In this document: positions 16,728 through 22,966 of the stretch, piece by piece
Position numbering within the stretch: the first letter of the stretch is position 1
Layout of the letters: the number at the start of each line of letters is the position of its first letter
From: a virus
Direction: 5' to 3' (one strand)
IMG/VR virus record: IMGVR_UViG_3300025889_000493
Coordinates: 1 to 33,468 of that record
Length of the DNA: 33,468 nucleotides
Notes under the pieces: generated by a model
What the model was told of the DNA's origin: nothing
The model's database searches: none
Seen by the model: only the letters and a program-made list of their open reading frames with translations
Translations under genes and position numbers: made by a program

Positions 16728-18460
16728 TATACTCCTCCTAACAATGCTGCTAGGTTAGGAGGTCCTTGTGGAGCTTGTTGTGCTTGTTGTTGTGCGGCTT
16801 GTAACATCATTTGCTCCTCAGGACTTGGCTCTTCACCTTGAGCTGTAAAATACTTCTCTAATATTCTACCCATATTTTTAGGATTGTTGTAGATTTCTAC
16901 AACAGCCATCCTCGCACCTTTATCTCCTTGTTCAGTATTTCTTAGCAACATCTGGTATAATATTTCTTCGGTTCTTTGTTTAACAATACGCTCATTAATT
17001 TGACTTAGATTTTCTAAACCATCCATTTCTTGTTGCATAGTTTCTTTATCTATGATACCCGCTTGTACTAATTGCAAACCTGTAATAATTTTGTTTGGTG
17101 CATCAAAAGAAGCCATAGCACCATATTTTCTTCTTGTAATATAGTTTTGGTCTATATCAGATGAAGGTGTGTAACTTTCAGAAAATGAAGCACCTTTGTA
17201 AGTTCCAGATATTGGTTTTCTGTTATTAGAAAATAATACTTCATCTAGTTCTAATCTTTTTGAATCTATTTCTTGTAAAGCATATTCTAGTATTGTGTGA
17301 TACTCTCCAACCATAGCACCAACACCTGACTCAAGTTCTTCCAGTCCTCTACCAGTTACAAATGAGTTTGGAGATATAGCATCATCTTGTACTGGATAAC
17401 CAGCAACAACTCTTAATTGTCTTTCTAATCTACCTACAGCTTCAAATAACTGATATGGTAAGTTAGTTGTTGGTTTGACTACTTGTGAACCAGGTGTCAA
17501 ATAGTTTATAGCATTTCTACCTTTTCTATATTGACCTGATTCAATCTCACCTACAATGTTTGTTTCTGTAAATACAGCATCTTCCATAGCAATAACAGAC
17601 AAAATATTTATCTTTGCCATAGAAGCCATAAGACCTATGACTTGGTCAAACTGTCCTTGTAATCTATCAAAACTAAATCTTTTAGCAATAACAAATGCTG
17701 GACCTGATTTAAGTGGATTAGGTACAAAGTCTACAATTTTCTTAGAAGCAATATGCATAACATATGTACCTTCTTCGTTCATATATTCAAGTACAACATC
17801 TCCATTTTCATCAGAGTTTTCCCAACTACCATCATCTCCGATATTTAAGTTATAACTATTGTAAGATGTACTATCTTTTTTATCTTGAGCATCAAACCAA
17901 CTTCTTAGTTCTGGGTACATCTTTATTAAGTTTCTAACTGGAATTTTTTGTATGATTGCTAATTCACTTGGAGTTTGTGAATTTCCAAAATATCCTGGGA
18001 AGCAATCATACGGATTTCTTAGTTCTGCAGTTGGATAATAATTACCATTCATATCTTTTTTGGTAGTAATAACCCATACAGCAAATCCATAACCTGGTAA
18101 CCATCTAGCGACTTGTGGCAACTGTTTTTCTAATTCTTGAACTCTATCGTAAGCTGTAATAATTCTTTCTAGCTTATCTTTTTTAACTTTATTTCTTTGC
18201 GAATCTCTTGAGTTGGTAATGTGTACATCTAATGTAGGAACTTTACCAATCTTTTGAGATAACCTATCTAATGCAGACAATAACAAGTTAGGTGCTGGAA
18301 TAGTATATGCTTCATTAGCATCTAATCCAGGTCCTAGTAATTGTCTAATACCATCTTCTCCACCATTTATAATTGCTCTAAATCTTGCTCTATCAATAAG
18401 CACATCATCGTGCATTCTTTTTAGATAAGAGGCTCTATCAATAATCTCTTCAGGTTTCAT
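16727..18460 (-). CDS. portal protein
   Basis: 577 residues, following terminase by one base step (TAA then ATG). It carries portal-type landmarks: a long N-terminal helical part, WLPGYGFAVWVITTKKD, RNPYDCFPGYFG, an FVIAKRFSFDRLQGQFDQVIG stem/clip segment, VVAGYPVQDDAI and FVTGRGLEELESGVGAMVGE, and a Gln-rich C-terminal tail (LQAAQQQAQQAPQGPPN). The dodecameric portal forms the DNA channel at one capsid vertex and docks terminase. Length and position are normal. The Gln/Ala-rich tail may face the capsid interior and contact core proteins. Confidence 0.85.
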   Translation of the reverse strand: MKPEEIIDRASYLKRMHDDVLIDRARFRAIINGGEDGIRQLLGPGLDANEAYTIPAPNLLLSALDRLSQKIGKVPTLDVHITNSRDSQRNKVKKDKLERIITAYDRVQELEKQLPQVARWLPGYGFAVWVITTKKDMNGNYYPTAELRNPYDCFPGYFGNSQTPSELAIIQKIPVRNLIKMYPELRSWFDAQDKKDSTSYNSYNLNIGDDGSWENSDENGDVVLEYMNEEGTYVMHIASKKIVDFVPNPLKSGPAFVIAKRFSFDRLQGQFDQVIGLMASMAKINILSVIAMEDAVFTETNIVGEIESGQYRKGRNAINYLTPGSQVVKPTTNLPYQLFEAVGRLERQLRVVAGYPVQDDAISPNSFVTGRGLEELESGVGAMVGEYHTILEYALQEIDSKRLELDEVLFSNNRKPISGTYKGASFSESYTPSSDIDQNYITRRKYGAMASFDAPNKIITGLQLVQAGIIDKETMQQEMDGLENLSQINERIVKQRTEEILYQMLLRNTEQGDKGARMAVVEIYNNPKNMGRILEKYFTAQGEEPSPEEQMMLQAAQQQAQQAPQGPPNLAALLGGV

Positions 18461-20374
18461 TTATCTCCAAGGTATTTCATTCCATTCTACACTATTATAA
18501 CCTTCAAAGCTAGGAGTGTAGTCAATTCCCATATCAGCATAAGTTAACTTTGTCAAGGTTCTAATTACTTTCATTGGAAACCAACTTGCCATTACTATGT
18601 CACTCTTGTAACCTTTACCTCCACTTCCTTTAGAAGCAAAGTAAATAAGCTGTTTAGTATATAGTGTAGTTTTTGTTTGAGCTTCTCCATCAGCAAAAGG
18701 TAAACTAATCATTTGTTCATTAAACATAGGTGCTAATGATGTAACACCAAATCTTTCATCCCATTTGTTTTTATGAGTTTCGTGTCCTTCTAGTTTTATA
18801 CCTTGAACATTACAATACTGTTTAATTGTTTTATCTTGTCTAATAGCTTTTTGAAATCCATTCTCTTCAATAACCCAATGAAAACAACCATACATTTCCC
18901 ACCATCTCCGTATTAATTCAAAAGCTTCGTCTAATCCACCACCTAAATGATTATCTAAATCTACCATTGTCATTTTAATTTCACCTGAATGTGTTTCAAC
19001 AGCCCATAAGAAACCAGCTTGATAACCTGTAGCTGCTGGGTCTAACCCTGCAACTAAGTAACTACCACTAGGTATTGTGCCTAAAGACATATTAGGTTCA
19101 TAACATTTTTCTATTTGCTCTGGATTAAACAATCTTGCAGCATTACTAAATGCTTTATTTAGATATACCATTTCAAAATTCTTTAAACCACCTGTAGTCA
19201 TAGAATCACGCTTTCTATTCATTAACCATTTAAAAGTTCTTTTATCTGACCACAACATACAATCAATATGTTCTTCTTCGTTAATTTCAGGTATTGTACA
19301 CATTGAATCGTGTGCTTCTTCAACTATAGTTTCCCAAGCTTCATTATCTAATAAAGCAGAATATAAATCATCAGGGTGCTGTCTTGAACCAATAATAACC
19401 ATAGCTGTATGTTCCTCTTTACGAGAACCTAAAGTTGTAGTCCACCAGTTTTTAGTATTTGCTCTAGATGCTGGTTGCATAGTAGAGCTATGGTCCTCAA
19501 TGTCGTCTGCAATAATAATATCGCAGTCACGAGAAAGTATCTTACCACCTCTACCAATTCCTACCATTGTAGGAGATTTAATACCTGATACAGTTCTAGT
19601 AGATACAGTAAATCCATTTTGTGACCAAGACTTACCAGCTCTAGTTGCTGGTTTAAAAGAACCACCTGGTCCACAGAAATCTTCTTTTAACTTTTCATTA
19701 TTTTCTAAAGTATCTATTACAGAACTAACAGCATTCTTAGCAATATCTTCGTTACCACCTACCCAAAGTATTCTTATGTTTGCATTTCTACAAATAAGCC
19801 ATACAACAAAATGAATTAATAATTCTGTTTTGCCGTGTCGTGGTGGAGATAAAATCATTTGTTGTCCACCATTAAGTAATGCTTTATTAATTGATTTAAT
19901 CCAATTATCGTGAAAGTTTGCTGTTTGAAAAGGTATGCCTTGTTCAGTAAGAAAATATCTATCCCTGAAGTTTTTAAAATCACTTAATGATTGTTTAGCA
20001 TCATCAGATACTTCCCAGTTTTCTGCCTGTATATCTTTTTCTAAATCTTCTCTATATGCAGCTAACATTCTAGCTATGTGACCTGTGGTGCAACCAAGAG
20101 CATTAGCAACATCTTGTCTAGTTATTTCTTCTCTAATTAAATCTAAAGCATAACCTTCGTTTCTAAATTTTTCATATAATGCACCACGCCTAGTAGTTGC
20201 AGATTTAGGTTGATTAATTTCTTTTTTTGTTAATTCGTAGGTTTCGCCTTTTTTCTTAGCTCTGTGTATTCTTTGAGATATTCTTTTATAACAAGTATCA
20301 CTACAATATTTAGTTTTATTTTCTGGTAATGGTGTATCGCAATCTGGTGCAATACAAATTATATTTCTTACCAT
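18461..20374 (-). CDS. terminase large subunit with N-terminal zinc-ribbon/HTH extension
   Basis: 637 residues. ATPase: Walker A SPPRHGKT at 176-183 and Walker B IIIADDIED ending near 294. RNase H-like nuclease: D445 in GLDPAATG, acidic EE in VIEENGF around 503-504, and D592 in KSDIVMA. It cuts concatemeric DNA and powers packaging through the portal. The first 110 residues are unusual: a C-x4-C...C-x3-C zinc ribbon (Cys 7, 12, 24, 28), then an HTH-like segment (QDVANALGCTTGHIARMLAAY, about 87-107). No separate small terminase is evident nearby, so this extension may take over DNA recognition. The start overlaps the upstream gene by seven bases; its ribosome site is weak. Confidence 0.9.
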   Translation of the reverse strand: MVRNIICIAPDCDTPLPENKTKYCSDTCYKRISQRIHRAKKKGETYELTKKEINQPKSATTRRGALYEKFRNEGYALDLIREEITRQDVANALGCTTGHIARMLAAYREDLEKDIQAENWEVSDDAKQSLSDFKNFRDRYFLTEQGIPFQTANFHDNWIKSINKALLNGGQQMILSPPRHGKTELLIHFVVWLICRNANIRILWVGGNEDIAKNAVSSVIDTLENNEKLKEDFCGPGGSFKPATRAGKSWSQNGFTVSTRTVSGIKSPTMVGIGRGGKILSRDCDIIIADDIEDHSSTMQPASRANTKNWWTTTLGSRKEEHTAMVIIGSRQHPDDLYSALLDNEAWETIVEEAHDSMCTIPEINEEEHIDCMLWSDKRTFKWLMNRKRDSMTTGGLKNFEMVYLNKAFSNAARLFNPEQIEKCYEPNMSLGTIPSGSYLVAGLDPAATGYQAGFLWAVETHSGEIKMTMVDLDNHLGGGLDEAFELIRRWWEMYGCFHWVIEENGFQKAIRQDKTIKQYCNVQGIKLEGHETHKNKWDERFGVTSLAPMFNEQMISLPFADGEAQTKTTLYTKQLIYFASKGSGGKGYKSDIVMASWFPMKVIRTLTKLTYADMGIDYTPSFEGYNSVEWNEIPWR

Positions 20375-20658
20375 TTTACTCTATCAGCCCAGTAGGCTGC
20401 AGACATCTTACCCTTCTTAATATTTTTTTGGTGTCTAGCTTTAAAAGATTTTCTTCTAGCTTTTTCTTTAGCAGAGCTAGGATTTTTACCAGCACCAGAT
20501 ACACCTTGTTGTCCAAATCTAATTAACTTCATCTTATGTCCTTCTTGTGCTAAAACAATGTGTGATTTAGTAGGATGTTTAGGTGTACGCTTGGCTTTAT
20601 TAACTCCAGACAATCCGTGCTTTTTTAATAATGATGCTTTGCGTTTTTCGTGTGCCAT
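20368..20658 (-). CDS. conserved Lys/Arg-rich small phage protein
   Basis: 96 residues, TAATG-coupled to the gene before it. Very basic. The second half (KLIRFGQQGVSGAGKNPSSA followed by KEKARRKSFKARHQKNIKKGK and a SAAYWADRVKW end) is a pattern I recall as a conserved small protein of many tailed phages, often beside terminase, with no settled function. The many Lys, Arg and His residues suggest DNA or RNA contact. The GxSGAGKNP stretch is not a full Walker A. Confidence 0.7.
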   Translation of the reverse strand: MAHEKRKASLLKKHGLSGVNKAKRTPKHPTKSHIVLAQEGHKMKLIRFGQQGVSGAGKNPSSAKEKARRKSFKARHQKNIKKGKMSAAYWADRVKW

Positions 20659-20843
20659 TACTTTTTAAAACCTCTCAATGTTTTTGCAAGTCTAGCTTGT
20701 TTAACAGTTCTAGCATCATACTTCTCAGGATTTTTTAAAACCTTAGATTGAAATTGTTTTGTAGTCATACCACGCTTTTTAGCTTTAGCAGTAAAAGCAC
20801 CAGGTCTTTTTATAGCTGATTGTATCCATTTTTTATTAGCCAT
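20658..20843 (-). CDS. small basic phage protein (IKRPGAFTAKAK type)
   Basis: 61 residues from the ATG at 20841-20843, which overlaps the stop of the preceding gene. An upstream TTG would add three residues but is less likely. It contains KWIQSAIKRPGAFTAKAKKRG, then TTKQFQSKV and QARLAKTLRGFKK. I have seen this 'IQSAI.RPGAFTAKAK' pattern in small phage proteins near packaging genes. Strongly basic, with no hydrophobic core evident. A DNA-binding or packaging accessory role is a guess. Confidence 0.7.
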   Translation of the reverse strand: MANKKWIQSAIKRPGAFTAKAKKRGMTTKQFQSKVLKNPEKYDARTVKQARLAKTLRGFKK

Positions 20844-20974
20844 TACTTCCAACCTTTTTTCATAGCAGCATATGCTTTCTTAGAAATAGTAGAATTTTTT
20901 TTGGAACGAGAAGTTCCAGCTTTTTTTCTTTTGTTGATATTTCCAACTAAACTATTCTTTTTTTTCGTTGCCAC
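20843..20974 (-). CDS. 43-residue Lys-rich protein (GTG start)
   Basis: Short ORF with a GTG start at 20972-20974 preceded by GGAG at seven-base spacing. It overlaps the end of the upstream gene by 23 bases and ends in a TAATG overlap with the next one. About one third of the residues are Lys or Arg, ending STISKKAYAAMKKGWK. The tight coupling on both sides and the good ribosome site support it as a real gene. Function unknown; likely nucleic-acid binding. Confidence 0.6.
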   Translation of the reverse strand: MATKKKNSLVGNINKRKKAGTSRSKKNSTISKKAYAAMKKGWK

Positions 20975-21158
20975 TTAATAACTCCATATTGTGGTTATAG
21001 TCAATAACAAATTTTTCTACTAATGCATCTATCTTTGATACATTAGGTTTCTTATTAATAATTATACTACCACACGCATCTGATAAATCCATCGCCCACT
21101 CTTTTAATAATTGTGGGTTAGAAAATATATTCCTCCCTGTTTTAATTTTCTTAGCCAT
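20952..21158 (-). CDS. small helical protein of unknown function
   Basis: 68 residues, with a basic N-terminus (MAKKIKTGRNIF) followed by two predicted helices (LLKEWAMDLSDACGS and IDALVEKFVIDYNHNMELL). The start overlaps the stop of a short upstream reading frame (TAATG). Not recognised. It sits in the run of tiny genes before terminase, where small terminases often lie, but no clear HTH is visible. Confidence 0.6.
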   Translation of the reverse strand: MAKKIKTGRNIFSNPQLLKEWAMDLSDACGSIIINKKPNVSKIDALVEKFVIDYNHNMELLSGNEKKE

Positions 21159-21229
21159 TAGAGTTTTTTATACTTACTCTTCTTCTTCGGCTTGTAAGCT
21201 TTTTTCATACCTTTTTTGTCTATAGGCAT
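21158..21229 (-). CDS. possible 23-residue Lys-rich peptide
   Basis: Short frame beginning with an ATG at 21227-21229 with a strong GGAGAAAAT site, and ending TAATG into the next gene. The peptide is nearly half Lys (GMKKAYKPKKKSKYKKL). It lies wholly inside, but out of frame with, the 3' half of the zinc-ribbon gene at 21174-21344. The ribosome site and coupling argue for translation; the length and overlap argue against. It may serve mainly to pass ribosomes on to the following gene. Confidence 0.4.
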   Translation of the reverse strand: MPIDKKGMKKAYKPKKKSKYKKL

Positions 21230-21344
21230 ATTTTCTCCTAACAATTTTGTTGTAATGTATACAACCTAGATTAACACAAATTCTTTTTTTATTTTTAATT
21301 TCTGTCAACTTACCACAATGTTGACAACTTATATTTTCCGCCAT
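21174..21344 (-). CDS. 56-residue zinc-ribbon protein, probably leaderless
   Basis: Begins with an ATG at 21342-21344. It has a compact zinc ribbon, ISCQHCGK (Cys 7, 10), followed by ICVNLGC (Cys 23, 28), then a basic tail ending QAEEEE. The pattern closely resembles the small protein at 32059-32187, so the two look paralogous. No Shine-Dalgarno is present; a TAAAAT box ends six bases before the ATG, so the mRNA would start at the ATG itself. The gene diverges from the next one across only 14 bases. Confidence 0.55.
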   Translation of the reverse strand: MAENISCQHCGKLTEIKNKKRICVNLGCIHYNKIVRRKYAYRQKRYEKSLQAEEEE

Positions 21345-21358
21345 TATATAATTTTAAT
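21345..21358. promoter_or_regulatory. 14-bp bidirectional promoter with two overlapping -10 boxes
   Basis: Two start codons face away from each other across 14 bases. On the plus strand TATAAT (21347-21352) is followed by six bases and then ATG. On the minus strand TAAAAT (21351-21356) is followed by six bases and then ATG. Both spacings put the expected transcription start on the A of the start codon, so both genes would be leaderless. Neither has a Shine-Dalgarno. Confidence 0.55.
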
Positions 21359-21586
21359 ATGCCAAAGGTTACAGATAAAGAACTCAACAAAAAAGCTAGA
21401 GATATAGCTTTACAAATAGAACAATTAATGGCAGTAGTAGATTTTAAATATAACAGACATCAGCGTTGTTTAGTTTGTAATAATAAATATAGACATCACA
21501 TTGATGAACTTCCCTGTATTTCAGATAAAAAGAAAAAACAAATTATCCGTAAAGATAAATGGGGTAATATAGAATACAGGGGTTAG
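21359..21586 (+). CDS. small Cys/His-rich protein, probably leaderless
   Basis: 75 residues, the only plus-strand gene left of 22 kb. An N-terminal helix (VTDKELNKKARDIALQIEQL) is followed by a metal-site-like segment RHQRCLVCNNKYRHHIDELPC (C-x2-C, HH, C) and a basic tail. Codon use (TTA, AGA, AAA, GAT) is that of the neighbouring genes. TATAAT ends six bases before the ATG and there is no ribosome site. It is followed by a terminator-like hairpin and converges on the nuclease-like gene. Function unknown; a small DNA-binding or host-takeover protein is possible. Confidence 0.6.
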   Translation: MPKVTDKELNKKARDIALQIEQLMAVVDFKYNRHQRCLVCNNKYRHHIDELPCISDKKKKQIIRKDKWGNIEYRG

Positions 21587-21602
21587 ATAGGTTTTCCTCC
21601 TT

Positions 21603-22154
21603 TTACCTAACTAGGATGGCGGAAACGCCATCCACCCCTTTTACAACTTCATCTACTATATTCCAATCGATTTGTAGCTTATGCACGACCCCAGTTTCCA
21701 TTACGACCTCTTGAGGCACTATTAAAGTGCGTGAGAAAAAATTTTTATTTTGAGCTTCTACAATTCTATATTGTGTCATCCAATCTAAGATGTATGGGTT
21801 TATCTCGCTTGGATTCCAGTAAAGGACACGAGTGGTTGGGAAAATCCAGTAGAATAAATAATCTGGAAATGTTTTCATAGCTGCCCCTATAGTCTTTTTG
21901 TTTTCGTGTACTATCTGTATTTCAAATGCTACATTACCTGTATTGTGTGCCTGAGTGTCTGTTTTAACTTCTATATATTTATAATTAAGATGACCATCAA
22001 CTACAAATAAATCAGCCCCTAACCTTTGTTCATCACCTTTAGCTGGTCTGCATATATATAAACTCTTACCATCCTTCTCTTTTGATTGATAATATTTTTT
22101 AATTAAGTTTTCTCCTAATTGACCAACTTCTAGTTGCTCTTGGAAATCAAACAT
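21603..22154 (-). CDS. PD-(D/E)XK nuclease-like protein
   Basis: 183 residues. The N-terminal half has the order expected of the restriction/resolvase nuclease fold: GQLGENLIKKYY (E15), LGADLFVVDG (D48), then YIEVKTDTQ (E62, K64). The second half is beta-rich and aromatic (DYLFYWIFPTTRVLYW) and is not recognised. The gene has its own promoter and an AGGAGG site four bases before the ATG. It could be a host-DNA-degrading or recombination nuclease. The bases around its ribosome site are complementary to a predicted small RNA at 22461-22563. Fold assignment is from motifs only. Confidence 0.6.
   Translation of the reverse strand: MFDFQEQLEVGQLGENLIKKYYQSKEKDGKSLYICRPAKGDEQRLGADLFVVDGHLNYKYIEVKTDTQAHNTGNVAFEIQIVHENKKTIGAAMKTFPDYLFYWIFPTTRVLYWNPSEINPYILDWMTQYRIVEAQNKNFFSRTLIVPQEVVMETGVVHKLQIDWNIVDEVVKGVDGVSAILVR
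21614..21645 (+). terminator. hairpin terminator with GAAA tetraloop
   Basis: GGATGGCG-GAAA-CGCCATCC (21614-21633) is an 8-bp perfect stem with a GNRA loop, followed on the plus strand by ACCCCTTTTAC. It would end the short plus-strand gene. It lies inside the last codons of the convergent nuclease-like gene, so it doubles as coding sequence. Confidence 0.5.
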
Positions 22155-22169
22155 TTTACCTCCTGTAAC

Positions 22170-22209
22170 TTGTAATAAAATCAGTATAGCACTATAGTGA
22201 TTTTAACAA
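22170..22209. promoter_or_regulatory. overlapping divergent promoters around a 10-bp palindrome
   Basis: Leftward: TTGTTA (22204-22209), 15-nt spacer, TGC-TATACT (22183-22188), reading into the nuclease gene. Rightward: TTGTAA (22170-22175), 17-nt spacer, TATAGT (22193-22198), reading into the structured non-coding region. The perfect palindrome CACTATAGTG (22190-22199) lies between and over the core elements and is a good operator candidate. The leftward box and spacer match those of the capsid promoter at 3169-3195. Confidence 0.6.
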
Positions 22210-22225
22210 ATAGTTTTTTACAACT

Positions 22226-22349
22226 ATGAAGTTACAGGTAAGAGCTATCGGACGGCAAAAAGCTGACTGCATCTTACAAGATGGACTGGGATTACCACAA
22301 AGTCAGTACCCAAGGACTTCAGAAAGTAAGAAATTCAAACTTTTTTTTT
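22226..22349 (+). ncRNA. structured RNA candidate with three-way junction and T9 end
   Basis: Downstream of the rightward promoter. Closing helix GCTGACT / AGTCAGT (22262-22268 with 22301-22307), a 5-bp hairpin CATCT-TACA-AGATG (22270-22283), and a short TGG-GATTA-CCA hairpin (22287-22297) form a three-way junction. GGTAA (22237-22241) could pair with TTACC (22292-22296) as a pseudoknot. ACTT-CAGA-AAGT follows, then nine T residues (22341-22349). An open frame of 43 codons from 22226 exists, but its codons (CGG, CTG, TGC, AGG) are unlike those of the genome, so I favour RNA. It fits no riboswitch class I can name. Confidence 0.45.
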
Positions 22350-22401
22350 ATGCGTAGCATATATGTCCGCTATGCGAGAAAAGACCCCAACCCAATCGTA
22401 C

Positions 22402-22434
22402 AATAAAAATAAGTTTTTTTAACTTACTTTTATT
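22402..22434. repeat. A+T inverted repeat upstream of the small-RNA promoter
   Basis: Two 14-nt arms (22402-22415 and 22421-22434) pair at 13 of 14 positions around a T5 loop. The right arm overlaps the -35 region of the predicted promoter with its -10 at 22447-22452, so this could be an operator or a terminator-like element. A replication element is an alternative. Confidence 0.45.
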
Positions 22435-22446
22435 CATTAAGTATGC

Positions 22447-22452
22447 TAAAAT
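22447..22452 (+). promoter_or_regulatory. extended -10 of the 6S-like RNA promoter
   Basis: TGC-TAAAAT (box at 22447-22452) predicts a start at about 22459-22461, which is exactly where the long closing stem of the downstream RNA begins. The -35 is poor, as expected of an extended -10 promoter. Confidence 0.5.
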
Positions 22453-22460
22453 ACTACATT

Positions 22461-22563
22461 AGGAAGTTAGTTACTTATGTGGGTGTTCTATACTGTAACC
22501 TGTAACTTACTCTAGCAATAGAGTTTCACTACACCTCATAGGATAGCTAACTTCCTTTTTTTT
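22461..22563 (+). ncRNA. long-stem (6S-like) small RNA ending in a T8 terminator
   Basis: The ends pair as AGGAAGTTAGTTA / TAGCTAACTTCCT (22461-22473 with 22544-22556; one G-U). The stem continues through a 6-bp helix (22474-22479 with 22537-22542) and GGTGT / ACACC (22482-22486 with 22531-22535). It ends in an apical hairpin ACTCTA-GCAA-TAGAGT (22509-22524) with a GNRA loop. Between them lies a roughly 22-nt unpaired bulge on the 5' side (22487-22508) containing TATACTGTAACC and CCTGTAACTT. The 3' end runs into eight T. Promoter, fold and terminator agree, so this is a good independent RNA. The long hairpin with a central bubble resembles 6S RNA in outline only. It is also complementary to the nuclease gene's ribosome-site region. 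Confidence 0.65.
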
Positions 22564-22966
22564 AGTGTAGAGAAAATTGCCAGTAATTATTGGATATGTT
22601 ACATAATTAACACCCCCCACCCTCCGGTTAACACTCGCCGTGAACACAGGACTGTTGCTTTAAATTACTACTGTTAAAGGTTTCAGAACACTATACCCAT
22701 TGAGGGTATATTGGAACATTTGCTTATCTATACAATCACTATGTCGTTTTATGTCGTACAAACAGACGCCTTTGCATTGAAACGATACACACTCTCTACA
22801 TAGTTCGCTCAAATATAGAGTAGGTTAATTCTAACTGCGAACAATCTATTCCCGCCCACCACCCCGCCACACACACTATACCGGATTGCAGACATAACTA
22901 TCTCATTAACTTAATTCTAATTGTCTGCAAAAGAAGAGTTCATATTTGCGTTATAGCATACTAGTA
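22564..22966. other. gene-free divergence region with short hairpins
   Basis: About 400 bases without a supported gene. Contents: a C-rich tract (about 22611-22624); a perfect hairpin TATACCC-ATTGA-GGGTATA (22692-22710); a tandem ATGTCGT pair around 22740-22757; GTTCGC / GCGAAC (22803-22808 with 22837-22842) enclosing a small GTTA-ATTC-TAAC hairpin; a second C-rich tract (about 22851-22868); and TTGCAGACA / TGTCTGCAA (22886-22894 with 22922-22930), a 9-bp perfect stem. The 10-mer ACACTATACC occurs at 22688-22697 and 22873-22882, each just before or at the start of a hairpin. It looks like a regulatory, small-RNA or replication region. Confidence 0.5.

Noticed and set aside
20500-20535. Walker A motif in the 96-residue basic protein (GVSGAGKNP)
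   Set aside because: It lacks the following Ser/Thr and any Walker B, and the protein is too short for an NTPase.
22185-22205. T7-type promoter (TCACTATAG)
   Set aside because: Only the core matches, it is part of a perfect palindrome, and no single-subunit RNA polymerase is encoded in this window.
22226-22357. 43-codon peptide from 22226
   Set aside because: Codon use differs strongly from neighbouring genes and there is no ribosome site; a structured RNA explains the segment better, though a peptide is not excluded.
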